Shown: positions 8,998 through 17,518, numbered from the stretch's first letter. The stretch is DNA of 64,000 nucleotides from Algibacter luteus (GCF_900141715.1 NZ_FQYK01000005.1:124001-188000), one strand, 5' to 3'. A program made the numbers and translations. Notes: generated from the sequence alone by a model not told the origin.

Positions 8998-10170
8998 ATG
9001 AAAGAGAATAAAAAACATTTCGAAACAGAAGCGATAAGAACCCAGTCTGAAACCACGCAGTTTTCAGAGCATTCTGTACCCTTGTATTTAACATCAGGAT
9101 TTGTTTTTGATGATGCTGAAGAAATGAGAGCCTCATTTGCAGAAGAGAAGCAACGAGATTTATATAGTAGATATAGTAACCCTAACGTCAACGAGTTTGT
9201 AGATAAAGTGTGTTTAATGGAAGGGGCAGAAGCCGGTTTTGCTTTCGCAAGTGGAATGGCTGCCGTGTTTTCAACATTTGCTACCTTACTAAATGCTGGT
9301 GATCATGTTGTGTCTTGTAGTTCTGTGTTTGGAGCAACTCATGGTTTGTTTACAAAATACTTTCCAAAATGGAATATTGAATGTTCTTACTTTAACATCA
9401 ATGAAGTTGAAGATATAGAAAGCTTAATAAAACCAAATACAAAGTTTATTTACGCAGAAACACCAACCAATCCTGGGGTTGATGTTTTAGATTTGGAGGC
9501 GCTGAGTATTATTTGCAAAAAACACAATCTCTTATTGGTGATTGATAATTGCTTTGCCACACCATATTTGCAAAATCCTATAAAATTTGGAGCAGATTTG
9601 GTAATTCATTCAGCTACCAAATTAATGGACGGGCAAGGACGTGTATTAGGAGGTGTAACTGTTGGCAAAAAAGAGCTCATTCGAGAAATTTATTTATTTT
9701 CAAGATTAACAGGTCCATCAATGAGTCCGTTTAATGCATGGGTCTTGTCTAAATCTTTAGAAACCCTAGCGATTAGAGTGGATAAACACTGTGAAAATGC
9801 CTTAAAATTGGCAACTTATTTAGAATCACATCCTAAGGTAAAATGGGTGAAGTATCCATTTTTAAAGTCGCACCCTAAGTATGATATTGCCAAAAAGCAA
9901 ATGCGATTAGGCGGTAATATTGTCGCTTTTGAAGTTGAAGGAGGTATAGAAGCTGGAAGAACGTTTTTAGATGCCATTAAAATGTGTTCATTGTCTGCTA
10001 ATCTAGGAGATACCAGAACCATTGTAACTCATCCGGCAAGTACAACGCATGCCAAGGTGGAGCCAGAAGTTAAAGCCGCCGCAGGTATCAGTGACGGTAT
10101 GGTTCGCGTATCTGTAGGACTGGAGCATGTTGATGATATTATTAAAGACTTGAAACAGGCACTGGATTAG
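8998..10170 (+). CDS. metZ: O-succinylhomoserine sulfhydrylase / cystathionine gamma-synthase-like PLP enzyme
   Basis: This is a second Cys/Met-metabolism PLP enzyme, 390 residues from the ATG at 8998. The upstream TTG at 8968 lies inside a repeat and is less likely. K208 in SATKLMDGQGRVLGG is the PLP lysine; the DGQGR wording is typical of MetZ sulfhydrylases. YSRYSNPNVNEF binds the cofactor from the partner subunit. It would take acylated homoserine and sulfide, or cysteine, to homocysteine or cystathionine. With metY and the acetyltransferase fusion upstream, the locus has two homocysteine-forming enzymes. The exact acyl substrate cannot be read from sequence. Confidence 0.85.
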   Translation: MKENKKHFETEAIRTQSETTQFSEHSVPLYLTSGFVFDDAEEMRASFAEEKQRDLYSRYSNPNVNEFVDKVCLMEGAEAGFAFASGMAAVFSTFATLLNAGDHVVSCSSVFGATHGLFTKYFPKWNIECSYFNINEVEDIESLIKPNTKFIYAETPTNPGVDVLDLEALSIICKKHNLLLVIDNCFATPYLQNPIKFGADLVIHSATKLMDGQGRVLGGVTVGKKELIREIYLFSRLTGPSMSPFNAWVLSKSLETLAIRVDKHCENALKLATYLESHPKVKWVKYPFLKSHPKYDIAKKQMRLGGNIVAFEVEGGIEAGRTFLDAIKMCSLSANLGDTRTIVTHPASTTHAKVEPEVKAAAGISDGMVRVSVGLEHVDDIIKDLKQALD

Positions 10171-10195
10171 AAATCAAGTAATTAGCTTAATATTA

Positions 10196-10215
10196 ATCTC
10201 TATTCTTTATAGGAT
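10196..10215 (+). promoter_or_regulatory. Candidate Rrf2 operator upstream of the Rrf2 gene
   Basis: ATCTCTA (10196-10202) and TAGGAT (10210-10215) form imperfect inverted arms 36 bases before the Rrf2 start. Nearly the same pair, ATCCCTA and TAGGAT, occurs before the sulfate operon at 10791-10812. This suggests one shared regulator, plausibly the Rrf2 protein itself. Confidence 0.4.
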
Positions 10216-10250
10216 AGAAATGACTTTTCTAAAATCGCTATATTAGCAAA

Positions 10251-10670
10251 ATGCTATCTAAAAAAACTAAATACGGCTTAAAAGCACTTACTTTCATTGC
10301 GAGAAATGAAGGCGATATGCCTGTGCAAGTGAGTAAGATTGCAAAAAGCGAACAAATTCCTTCTAAGTTTCTTGAAGGGATATTGCTAACACTGAAAAAA
10401 GCTGGTGTTTTAGGGTCTAAAAAGGGAAAACACGGAGGGTATTACCTCAGAAAAGAACCTTCGGAAATTTTAATGACCGAAGTTATGCGCGTTTTAGAAG
10501 GCCCTATTGCTATGGTACCTTGTGTGAGTTTAAACTATTATGAAAAATGCGACGACTGCCCCGATGAACATAAATGTAGCGTTCATAAATTAATGATTGA
10601 AGTTCGTGATAGCACTCTTAAAGTATTTAGAAATACCACTTTGGCTGATTTGTCTAATACAAAGAGATAA
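10251..10670 (+). CDS. Rrf2 family transcriptional regulator, probably of sulfate assimilation
   Basis: The 139-residue protein has the Rrf2 winged-helix pattern: LSKKTKYGLKAL at the N-terminus, a recognition region with IPSKFLEGILLTLKKAG, and the KKGKHGGYYL wing. Four cysteines (C91, C100, C103, C109) are arranged C-x8-C-x2-C-x5-C and could bind an Fe-S cluster, as in IscR, or act as a redox switch. It lies immediately before the sulfate reduction operon. In other bacteria Rrf2 members such as CymR govern cysteine synthesis, so the same role is likely here. A shared inverted repeat precedes this gene and the operon. Confidence 0.9.
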   Translation: MLSKKTKYGLKALTFIARNEGDMPVQVSKIAKSEQIPSKFLEGILLTLKKAGVLGSKKGKHGGYYLRKEPSEILMTEVMRVLEGPIAMVPCVSLNYYEKCDDCPDEHKCSVHKLMIEVRDSTLKVFRNTTLADLSNTKR

Positions 10671-10780
10671 CAATTTCACAACAAACAAGTGCTTTTAAAA
10701 GAATATTTCGCACTTATTCCTTAAAATTTTTCATATTTCTAAAAAGTTTCCAAAATTCTTTTTTATGTAATAAAAAGTTT

Positions 10781-10812
10781 TACTTTTGTAATCCCTACTA
10801 AATCGATAGGAT
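10781..10812 (+). promoter_or_regulatory. Promoter and candidate operator of the sulfate assimilation operon
   Basis: TACTTTTG at 10781-10788 matches the TAnnTTTG -7 element of Bacteroidota. Directly after it, ATCCCTA (10791-10797) and TAGGAT (10807-10812) form an imperfect inverted repeat over the expected transcription start, where a repressor would block initiation. The same arms precede the Rrf2 gene. Confidence 0.5.
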
Positions 10813-10831
10813 TAATATAAAACAATTAGAA

Positions 10832-11089
10832 ATGTTTGCACAAATGTTAACAAAGGAAAAAGAAAAGTCGACTTATAAAGAGGATACTGCTAATGAAAAA
10901 CCATTAAGAAGTGTGGTCAAATCACTTAGCTGGAGAACTATCGGAACTTTAGATACGATTTTAATTTCTTGGGTAATAACTGGGAAGCTAGACTTAGCAT
11001 TTTCAATTGGCGGTATAGAGTTAGTGACTAAAATGGTATTATACTTTTTTCACGAACGCATTTGGAATTCAATTAAGTGGGGTAAATAA
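10832..11089 (+). CDS. DUF2061 small membrane protein
   Basis: The 85-residue protein has a hydrophilic N-terminus of about 25 residues and two hydrophobic segments (about 34-50 and 53-73). It carries the DUF2061 signature KSLSWRTIGTLDT and ends HERIWNSIKWGK. Its function is unknown. It is the first gene of the sulfate assimilation operon, 9 bp before cysH and right after the candidate operator. That placement suggests a role in sulfur uptake or handling at the inner membrane; this is inference from position only. Confidence 0.88.
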   Translation: MFAQMLTKEKEKSTYKEDTANEKPLRSVVKSLSWRTIGTLDTILISWVITGKLDLAFSIGGIELVTKMVLYFFHERIWNSIKWGK

Positions 11090-11098
11090 GATTACAAT

Positions 11099-11719
11099 AT
11101 GTTTACAGAAAGTCAAATAGAAGAATTAAACAAAAGTTTTGAAAAAGCTAAGCCATCTGAAATTATTCAGAAGGCTTTTGAGCTAAATAATAACGCAGTA
11201 GTTACTACAAATTTTAGACCCTACGAAGCAGCAATTTTACACGCTGTAAGTCTTGTGGAAGCTAAAATCCCTGTGGTTTGGTGTGATACAGGCTACAACA
11301 CACCTCAAACTTATAAACATGCAGAACAGGTCATAAAAGATTTAAATTTAAATGTGTTTTTATATGTTCCAAAACAAACTTCGGCACACCGCGATGTAGT
11401 TATGGGTATTCCAACAGTTGATGCTCCAGAACATGCTTTATTTACAGAGCAAGTAAAATTAGAACCTTTTAAACGAGCCATGGAAGAGCATAAGCCAAAC
11501 GTGTGGTTTACAAACTTGCGTCAAGGGCAAACAGCATTTAGAAACAGCATCGGTATTTTTAGTTTAAGTAAAGATGGCGTTTTAAAGGTAAGTCCATTTT
11601 ATTATTGGTCTGATGAAAAATTAGACACTTATTTAGAAGAAAACAATTTGCCAAACGAGTTTAAATATTTCGATCCCACCAAAGCATTAGAAAACAGAGA
11701 GTGTGGTTTACACGCTTAA
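11099..11719 (+). CDS. cysH: Phosphoadenylyl-sulfate (PAPS) reductase-type enzyme
   Basis: The enzyme reduces activated sulfate to sulfite using thioredoxin. The 206-residue protein ends in ECGLHA, the catalytic cysteine motif of CysH. WCDTGYNTPQTY and the central FTNLRQGQTAFR belong to the PP-loop-like fold. The paired cysteines that hold a 4Fe-4S cluster in APS-type reductases are absent; only two cysteines are seen. By that criterion it is PAPS-type. No APS kinase gene (cysC) is in the operon or window. It lies 10 bp before cysD. Confidence 0.9.
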   Translation: MFTESQIEELNKSFEKAKPSEIIQKAFELNNNAVVTTNFRPYEAAILHAVSLVEAKIPVVWCDTGYNTPQTYKHAEQVIKDLNLNVFLYVPKQTSAHRDVVMGIPTVDAPEHALFTEQVKLEPFKRAMEEHKPNVWFTNLRQGQTAFRNSIGIFSLSKDGVLKVSPFYYWSDEKLDTYLEENNLPNEFKYFDPTKALENRECGLHA

Positions 11720-11729
11720 AAAATAGATT

Positions 11730-12635
11730 ATGAAGAAAGACACATCACATATAAATTCGCTAGAAAACGAAGCAATCTATATCATGAGAGAAGTAGCAGC
11801 ACAGTTTGAAAAACCAGTGCTTTTATTTTCAGGAGGAAAAGATTCAATTACTTTGGTAAGATTAGCTGTTAAAGCATTTTACCCTGCAAAAGTACCGTTT
11901 CCGTTAATGCATATAGATACAGGGCACAATTTCCCTGAGACTATTGAATTTAGAGATCGCTTGGTTAAAGAACTAGGTTTAGAATTAATAGTTCGTAATG
12001 TTCAAGATTCTATTGACGAAGGAAAAGTGAAAGAAGAGTCTGGTCGTTATGCCAGTAGAAATATGTTGCAAACAACAACGCTTTTAGATGCGATCGAAGA
12101 ATTTAAATTTGATGCATGTATAGGTGGAGCACGTCGAGATGAAGAAAAAGCCAGAGCTAAAGAACGTATTTTTTCTGTACGTGATGATTTTGGTCAATGG
12201 GATGAAAAAAATCAACGTCCAGAATTATTCGATATGTTGAACGGCGAGATTGAGCACGGGCAAAACGTGCGTGTATTTCCAATTTCAAACTGGACTGAAT
12301 TAGATGTTTGGTCTTATATAGAAAAAGAAAACATTGAAATTCCTTCAATCTATTTTGCACATAAACGTAAAGTGTTCTTAAGAGATGGTATGATTTGGTC
12401 TGCTGATGATGAAGTGGTTTATAGAGATGACCATGAAGAAGTTATAGAAGAAATGGTGCGTTTTAGAACCGTTGGTGATATGAGTTGTACTGCAGCTGTA
12501 CTATCAGAAGCATCAACCATTGATAAAGTTGTTGAAGAAATTAGAGATTCAACAATTTCAGAACGAGGCGCGCGTATAGATGACAAACGATCTGAAGCAG
12601 CTATGGAAAAACGTAAACAACAAGGGTACTTTTAA
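11730..12635 (+). CDS. cysD: Sulfate adenylyltransferase subunit 2
   Basis: CysD is the catalytic subunit that makes adenylyl sulfate from ATP and sulfate. The PP-loop motif SGGKDSI lies at residues 34-40, and MHIDTGHNFPET and GGARRDEEKARAKER follow as in all CysD proteins. The length, 301 residues, is normal. The partner GTPase CysN lies 127 bp downstream, and cysH directly upstream. Confidence 0.96.
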   Translation: MKKDTSHINSLENEAIYIMREVAAQFEKPVLLFSGGKDSITLVRLAVKAFYPAKVPFPLMHIDTGHNFPETIEFRDRLVKELGLELIVRNVQDSIDEGKVKEESGRYASRNMLQTTTLLDAIEEFKFDACIGGARRDEEKARAKERIFSVRDDFGQWDEKNQRPELFDMLNGEIEHGQNVRVFPISNWTELDVWSYIEKENIEIPSIYFAHKRKVFLRDGMIWSADDEVVYRDDHEEVIEEMVRFRTVGDMSCTAAVLSEASTIDKVVEEIRDSTISERGARIDDKRSEAAMEKRKQQGYF

Positions 12636-12649
12636 AATTTTCTTTTGAA

Positions 12650-12756
12650 AATTTTGCCTTTAGCTTTTGGCGTTTAGCCTTTAGCAAAACAAATAAGAAT
12701 TTAAAATAAGGTCTTTGGAATTAGCCAATAGCTAAAAGCCAATAGCCAACAGCCGA
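12650..12756. repeat. Degenerate inverted repeats between cysD and cysN
   Basis: The left half reads as variants of GCCTTTAGCTTTTGGCGTTTAG. The right half reads as variants of TAGCCAATAGCTAAAAGCC. The two are built from the same roughly 7-base unit on opposite strands, so the transcript could fold into a long imperfect hairpin between the coding regions. No coding potential is seen. Confidence 0.55.
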
Positions 12757-12762
12757 TAAAAA

Positions 12763-14010
12763 ATGGAAGTATTAAAAATTGCAACAGCAGGAAGTGTAGA
12801 TGACGGGAAAAGTACGTTAATAGGTCGTATTCTTTATGATACAAAATCTTTAACTACCGATAAGTTAGAAGCTATTGAGAAAACAAGTAAGCAACGCGGA
12901 TACGATTATTTAGATTTTTCGTTAGCAACAGATGGTTTGGTTGCCGAAAGAGAACAAGGCATCACCATTGATGTAGCGCACATCTATTTTTCTACAAAGA
13001 AAAAAAGTTACATCATCGCAGATACACCAGGCCATGTGGAATATACACGTAATATGGTGACTGGCGCTTCTACTTCGCAGGCTTCAATAATTTTAATAGA
13101 TGCAAGAAAAGGGGTGATTGAGCAAACCAATCGTCACTTTTTCATTAACAATTTATTGAGAATTAAAGATGTTGTAGTAGCTATCAACAAAATGGATTTG
13201 GTAGATTATTCGGAAGAAGTTTACAATAAAATTAAAGCAGATTTCTCTGAATTAATGAGTAAGCGTGATTACCAAGACCAGAAAATCACTTTCATCCCAG
13301 TAAGTGCTTTAAAAGGAGATAACGTAGTAAACAAAACAGATAAAATGCCTTGGTATAAAGGTGAAGCCTTATTAGAGCATTTAGAGCAATTGGATAAAGC
13401 TGATATTTTTAATGTTGGTACACCGCGCTTCCCTGTGCAGTATGTTATTCGTCCGAAAACTGAAGAATTTCATGATTACCGAGGTTATGCAGGAAAAGTT
13501 TATGGTGGCGATTTAAGTGTAGGTGATGATATTATTGTGTTGCCATCGAAAACACGCTCTAAAATAAAAGATATTTATTTCTATGATGAGAAATACGAAA
13601 CGGCTTCAAGACGCTCGTCTGTAACTATTACTTTAGAGAATGATATTAATGTAAGTCGTGGCGATATGATTGTAAAAGAAGGTGATTTACCAACAATCGA
13701 TAAGCAATTTACAGCAAACGTTTGCTGGATGGATACCAATGAGTTAACACCTGGTGGCAAGTACGTTGTACAACATGGCATCAACAAAGTATTAGCCAAA
13801 GTGGAACGCATCAATCATAAAATCAATCCAGATTATTCTGGTTTTGAAAAAGGTGTAACTGGTTTAGCTATTAATGATATTGCTTCGGTAACGTTCAAAT
13901 TAAATAAGCCAATTTTCTACGATCAATTTAAAAATCATAGAACGAATGGCTCGTTTATTATTATCGATACACAATCAAACAATACAGTAGGAGCTGGTTT
14001 TATCCAGTAA
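12763..14010 (+). CDS. cysN: Sulfate adenylyltransferase subunit 1 (GTPase)
   Basis: CysN is an EF-Tu-like GTPase that drives adenylyl sulfate synthesis with CysD. The G motifs are intact: GSVDDGKST (P-loop, about residues 10-18), DTPGHVEY (about 87) and NKMD (about 142). Two beta-barrel domains follow. The protein is 415 residues, shorter than the roughly 470 of enterobacterial CysN but usual for Bacteroidota. There is no fused APS kinase domain at the C-terminus, so APS kinase must be encoded elsewhere if PAPS is used. Confidence 0.95.
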   Translation: MEVLKIATAGSVDDGKSTLIGRILYDTKSLTTDKLEAIEKTSKQRGYDYLDFSLATDGLVAEREQGITIDVAHIYFSTKKKSYIIADTPGHVEYTRNMVTGASTSQASIILIDARKGVIEQTNRHFFINNLLRIKDVVVAINKMDLVDYSEEVYNKIKADFSELMSKRDYQDQKITFIPVSALKGDNVVNKTDKMPWYKGEALLEHLEQLDKADIFNVGTPRFPVQYVIRPKTEEFHDYRGYAGKVYGGDLSVGDDIIVLPSKTRSKIKDIYFYDEKYETASRRSSVTITLENDINVSRGDMIVKEGDLPTIDKQFTANVCWMDTNELTPGGKYVVQHGINKVLAKVERINHKINPDYSGFEKGVTGLAINDIASVTFKLNKPIFYDQFKNHRTNGSFIIIDTQSNNTVGAGFIQ

Positions 14011-14058
14011 AACATAAATTAAAAATTCTTTTCTAATAAAGAAAAGGTCAGGTATAGC

Positions 14059-16152
14059 ATGCGAAGTTTTGAAACAGAAATAGAAAATCCGATAGTCCAG
14101 AAAGACATCATTGAATTAGCCAATAAAATTGAGCTTTTTCATAATGGTAAAATTGATGAAGAAAAATTTAGAAGTCTTCGTTTGGCTCGTGGTGTTTACG
14201 GTCAGCGTCAAGAAGGCGTACAAATGATTCGTATTAAAGTACCATACGGTAAGTTAAAGAGTAATCAATTAAGAAGAATTGCTGCGGTGTCTGATGAATA
14301 TTCTCGTGGTCGTTTACACATTACAACACGACAAGATATACAAATTCATTACGTAGATTTAGACAGAACTCCAGAGCTTTGGGCTGAATTAGAAAAAGAT
14401 GAAGTAACGGTGCGTGAAGCTTGTGGCAATGTGGTAAGAAACGTAACGGCTTCTGAAACCGCAGGTATTGATCCAAACGAACCTTTTGATGTGTCTCCTT
14501 ATGCAGATGCGCTTTACAAGTTCTTTTTACGTAACCCAATTTGTCAAGAAATGGGACGTAAATTTAAAGTGTCTTTTTCTTCGACTGACGAAGATACCGG
14601 GTTGTCATATTTACACGATATAGGATATATTGCTAAAACAAAAGATGGCGTTCGCGGATTTAAAGTGATGGTTGCAGGTGGTTTAGGCTCTCAACCAAGA
14701 CATGCAGATGTATTATATGATTTCATTGAAACCGATAAAATAATTCCAATAATGGAAGGCGTTTTAAGAGTTTTTGATCGTTACGGCGAGCGTAAAAGTC
14801 GTGCTAAAGCGAGAATGAAATTCTTAGTAAAAGATATAGGTTTAGAAGCATTTAAAGATTTAATTGCAGAAGAACAAAAGGCCATTGAGTTTAAAAGTGT
14901 GGCAATAGACGCCGATGCTTATAAAGCTTCAAAACCAGTAGAGGTTGAAACTCCACAGGTTGAAATTAAAGACCAAGAGGCTTTTAATTTATGGAAATCA
15001 ACAAATCTTATTCCACAAAAGCAAGATGGCTATGTTGCCATTGGAATAAAAGTGCTTTTAGGTGATTTTTATACGGACAAAGCCAGATTATTGGCTAATT
15101 TAGTAGATAATTATGCCGCTGGTGAGGTGCGTTTAACATTACGACAAAATATCGTAATACCTTTTGTAAAAGAAGATTTAGTGCCTTTCTTCTATCAAGA
15201 ATTAGCGAAGTTAGGCTTCGTAGAGGCGGGTTATAATAAAGCAGTAGATATTACGGCTTGTCCGGGTACAGATACTTGTAATCTAGGTATTGCAAGTAGT
15301 ACAGGTATTGCTGAAGAATTAGAGCGTGTGATAAAAGCAGAATATCCACAGTATTTAAAAAATGAGGATTTAGTTATTAAAATTAGTGGTTGTATGAATG
15401 CTTGTGGTCAACACAATATGGCACATATTGGCTTTCAGGGGATGACGATTAGAACACCAGATAAGTTGGTAGCACCGGCTTTACAAGTGTTGCTTGGTGG
15501 CGGTAATCAAGGTGATGGCAACGCAACTTTTGCAGATAAAGTGGCGAAAGTACCTAGTAGAAGAGGGCCAGAAGCTTTACGCCGAATCTTAAATGATTTT
15601 GAAGCTCATGCCAACGGAAAAGCATTTGTAGATTACTATCAAGAAAAAGGAGAACGCTATTTTTACGATCTATTGAATGATTTGCAAGATGCCACCAATT
15701 TAACTCAAGAAGATTTTATAGATTGGGGTGAGGATGAGAAATATGTAAAAGAAATAGGAATTGGCGAATGTGCTGGTGTAGTTATAGATTTAATTGCAAC
15801 TTTGTTTTTTGAAAGTGAAGAGAAAATTGAAAATGCTAAAACTTCATTCGAAGATGGTGTGTATTCAGGAGCAATTTATTATGCTTACCAATCTTTGGTT
15901 AATTCCGCGAAAGCGTTATTATTAGCCGAAAACAAAAAAACAAATACACACGCTGGCATCATTTCTCAATTTGATGAGATATTTGTTGAAAGTGAAAAAA
16001 TTAACTTAGGTACTTCATTTTCAGATTTAATTTATCAAATTAATAAAAATGCGCCTAGTAAAGAATTTGCTTTAAATTATATTACTAGTGCTAATAAATT
16101 TTTGGCGGCAGTGAGATCATTTAGAGAAACAGAACAAAAGAAATCGGCATAA
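14059..16152 (+). CDS. Siroheme sulfite reductase (ferredoxin type) with C-terminal HEPN-like domain
   Basis: The protein reduces sulfite to sulfide. Two ferredoxin-like/siroheme repeats (about residues 1-330 and 335-570) carry LHITTRQDIQIHYVD and the cluster ligands C401, C407 (ACPGTDTC) and C445, C449 (SGCMNACG). Nitrite reductases share these features, but the sulfate operon makes sulfite the likely substrate. Residues from about 588 to 690 are extra. They are helical, with the YSGAIYYAYQSLVNSAKALLL pattern of HEPN domains. No R-x4-6-H RNase motif is seen. The tail's role is unknown; it may mediate assembly or regulation. Confidence 0.9.
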   Translation: MRSFETEIENPIVQKDIIELANKIELFHNGKIDEEKFRSLRLARGVYGQRQEGVQMIRIKVPYGKLKSNQLRRIAAVSDEYSRGRLHITTRQDIQIHYVDLDRTPELWAELEKDEVTVREACGNVVRNVTASETAGIDPNEPFDVSPYADALYKFFLRNPICQEMGRKFKVSFSSTDEDTGLSYLHDIGYIAKTKDGVRGFKVMVAGGLGSQPRHADVLYDFIETDKIIPIMEGVLRVFDRYGERKSRAKARMKFLVKDIGLEAFKDLIAEEQKAIEFKSVAIDADAYKASKPVEVETPQVEIKDQEAFNLWKSTNLIPQKQDGYVAIGIKVLLGDFYTDKARLLANLVDNYAAGEVRLTLRQNIVIPFVKEDLVPFFYQELAKLGFVEAGYNKAVDITACPGTDTCNLGIASSTGIAEELERVIKAEYPQYLKNEDLVIKISGCMNACGQHNMAHIGFQGMTIRTPDKLVAPALQVLLGGGNQGDGNATFADKVAKVPSRRGPEALRRILNDFEAHANGKAFVDYYQEKGERYFYDLLNDLQDATNLTQEDFIDWGEDEKYVKEIGIGECAGVVIDLIATLFFESEEKIENAKTSFEDGVYSGAIYYAYQSLVNSAKALLLAENKKTNTHAGIISQFDEIFVESEKINLGTSFSDLIYQINKNAPSKEFALNYITSANKFLAAVRSFRETEQKKSA

Positions 16153-16164
16153 GCGATATTTAAA

Positions 16165-16926
16165 ATGAGTATTAATATCCCAAAATTAACAGTTGTAGGT
16201 GCAGGCCCTGGAGATGAAGATTTAATTACCCTTAAAGCAATTAAGGCAATTGAATCGGCGAATGTCATTCTATACGATGCGCTTATAAACGAATCTTTAC
16301 TAAAATATGCTGCCAAAAGTGCGGAGCTTATTTTTGTAGGGAAACGCAAAGGATGTTATGCTTTTCAACAAGAACAAATAAATGAACTTATCGTCTCAAA
16401 AGCTAAAGAAAAAGGGCATGTGGTGCGCTTAAAAGGTGGTGATCCATTTATTTTTGGTCGTGGCGCAGAAGAGATTGATTTTGTGCGCCAATTTGGTTTA
16501 GAAACTTACGTGGTTCCTGGTATTTCGTCATCTATTGCGGTACCCGCTTATCAAGGTATTCCTTTAACAAAACGCGGTGCTTCAGAAAGTTTTTGGGTTA
16601 TTACAGGAACAACTAAAAACCATCAATTGTCAGATGATATTGCTTTGGCTGCGAAATCAACAGCTACGGTAGTAATATTGATGGGGATGAGTAAATTATC
16701 AGAAATCGTTCAAATTTTTTCAAATGAAAATAAGCAGGATACTGCTATTGCTGTAATTCAAAACGGAACGCGAAACAATGAGAATGTTGGCATCGGAATA
16801 ATAAGTACTATTGAAGATATAGTAGAAGAAAAACAATTAGCAAATCCCGCTATAATTATTATTGGTGAAGTTGTAAAACAACGTGCAGTTTTAGGTTCCA
16901 TTTATAAAGAAGTGACTCAGGAGTAA
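16165..16926 (+). CDS. cobA: Uroporphyrinogen-III C-methyltransferase
   Basis: This SAM-dependent enzyme turns uroporphyrinogen III into precorrin-2, the first step to siroheme. The N-terminus has VGAGPGDEDLIT, followed by YDALI and RLKGGDPFIFGRGAEE, which are the family's SAM and substrate motifs. The length of 253 residues is standard for the stand-alone enzyme. It sits directly behind the sulfite reductase, which needs siroheme, and 6 bp before the next siroheme gene. Confidence 0.95.
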   Translation: MSINIPKLTVVGAGPGDEDLITLKAIKAIESANVILYDALINESLLKYAAKSAELIFVGKRKGCYAFQQEQINELIVSKAKEKGHVVRLKGGDPFIFGRGAEEIDFVRQFGLETYVVPGISSSIAVPAYQGIPLTKRGASESFWVITGTTKNHQLSDDIALAAKSTATVVILMGMSKLSEIVQIFSNENKQDTAIAVIQNGTRNNENVGIGIISTIEDIVEEKQLANPAIIIIGEVVKQRAVLGSIYKEVTQE

Positions 16927-16932
16927 ATTATT

Positions 16933-17517
16933 ATGGAAAGAAATAATTTATATCCTATATTTTTAAAAGCAAAAAGCTTGAATGTGCTTATTGTAGGAGG
17001 AGGAAATGTCGCTGAAGAAAAATTAACGTTCTTATTAAAATCAAGCCCTGACGCAAAGGTTACTATGGTGTCTCCTATGTTTAGAGAAGGTACCAAAGGA
17101 ATTGCAAAAAAAGGTTGTGTAACTTTGGTTGAAGATATTTACAAAAAAAAGTATTTATTTGGCAAGCATATAGTGGTTGCAACGACAGATGTACCAGATG
17201 TAAATATTCAGGTTTGGAAAGATTGTCGTGCAGAAGCTAAATTGGTTAATGTGGCAGATAATCCACCATATTGCGATTTTTATATGGGAGGTATCGTAAC
17301 TAAAGGCAATGTAAAAGTAGCGATTTCAACCAATGGAAAATCGCCAACAACTGCTAAACGTCTCAGACAGTTTTTCGAGGATGTTATTCCTGAAAACGTC
17401 GACGATTTAGTGAAAAATTTAAATGAATATAGAAAAACAATAAAAGGTGATTTCGAAGAAAAAGTGGAAACATTAAATGAATTCACCAAAGGATTAATAC
17501 AAAAAAGAGAATCATAA
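16933..17517 (+). CDS. Precorrin-2 dehydrogenase / sirohydrochlorin ferrochelatase-like
   Basis: The 194-residue protein corresponds to the N-terminal half of CysG and to yeast Met8. It oxidises precorrin-2 with NAD and may insert iron to give siroheme. The Rossmann motif VLIVGGGNVAEEK lies near residues 18-30, VNVADNPPYCDFYMGGI contains the catalytic aspartate region, and SPTTAKRLR follows. It is co-transcribed between cobA and the oxidoreductase (2 bp gap). Confidence 0.92.
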   Translation: MERNNLYPIFLKAKSLNVLIVGGGNVAEEKLTFLLKSSPDAKVTMVSPMFREGTKGIAKKGCVTLVEDIYKKKYLFGKHIVVATTDVPDVNIQVWKDCRAEAKLVNVADNPPYCDFYMGGIVTKGNVKVAISTNGKSPTTAKRLRQFFEDVIPENVDDLVKNLNEYRKTIKGDFEEKVETLNEFTKGLIQKRES

Positions 17518-17518
17518 A

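Noticed and set aside
14018-14048. CTTTTC/GAAAAG hairpin between cysN and the sulfite reductase gene
   Set aside because: Six AT-rich pairs without a T-run inside an operon; too weak to call a terminator.
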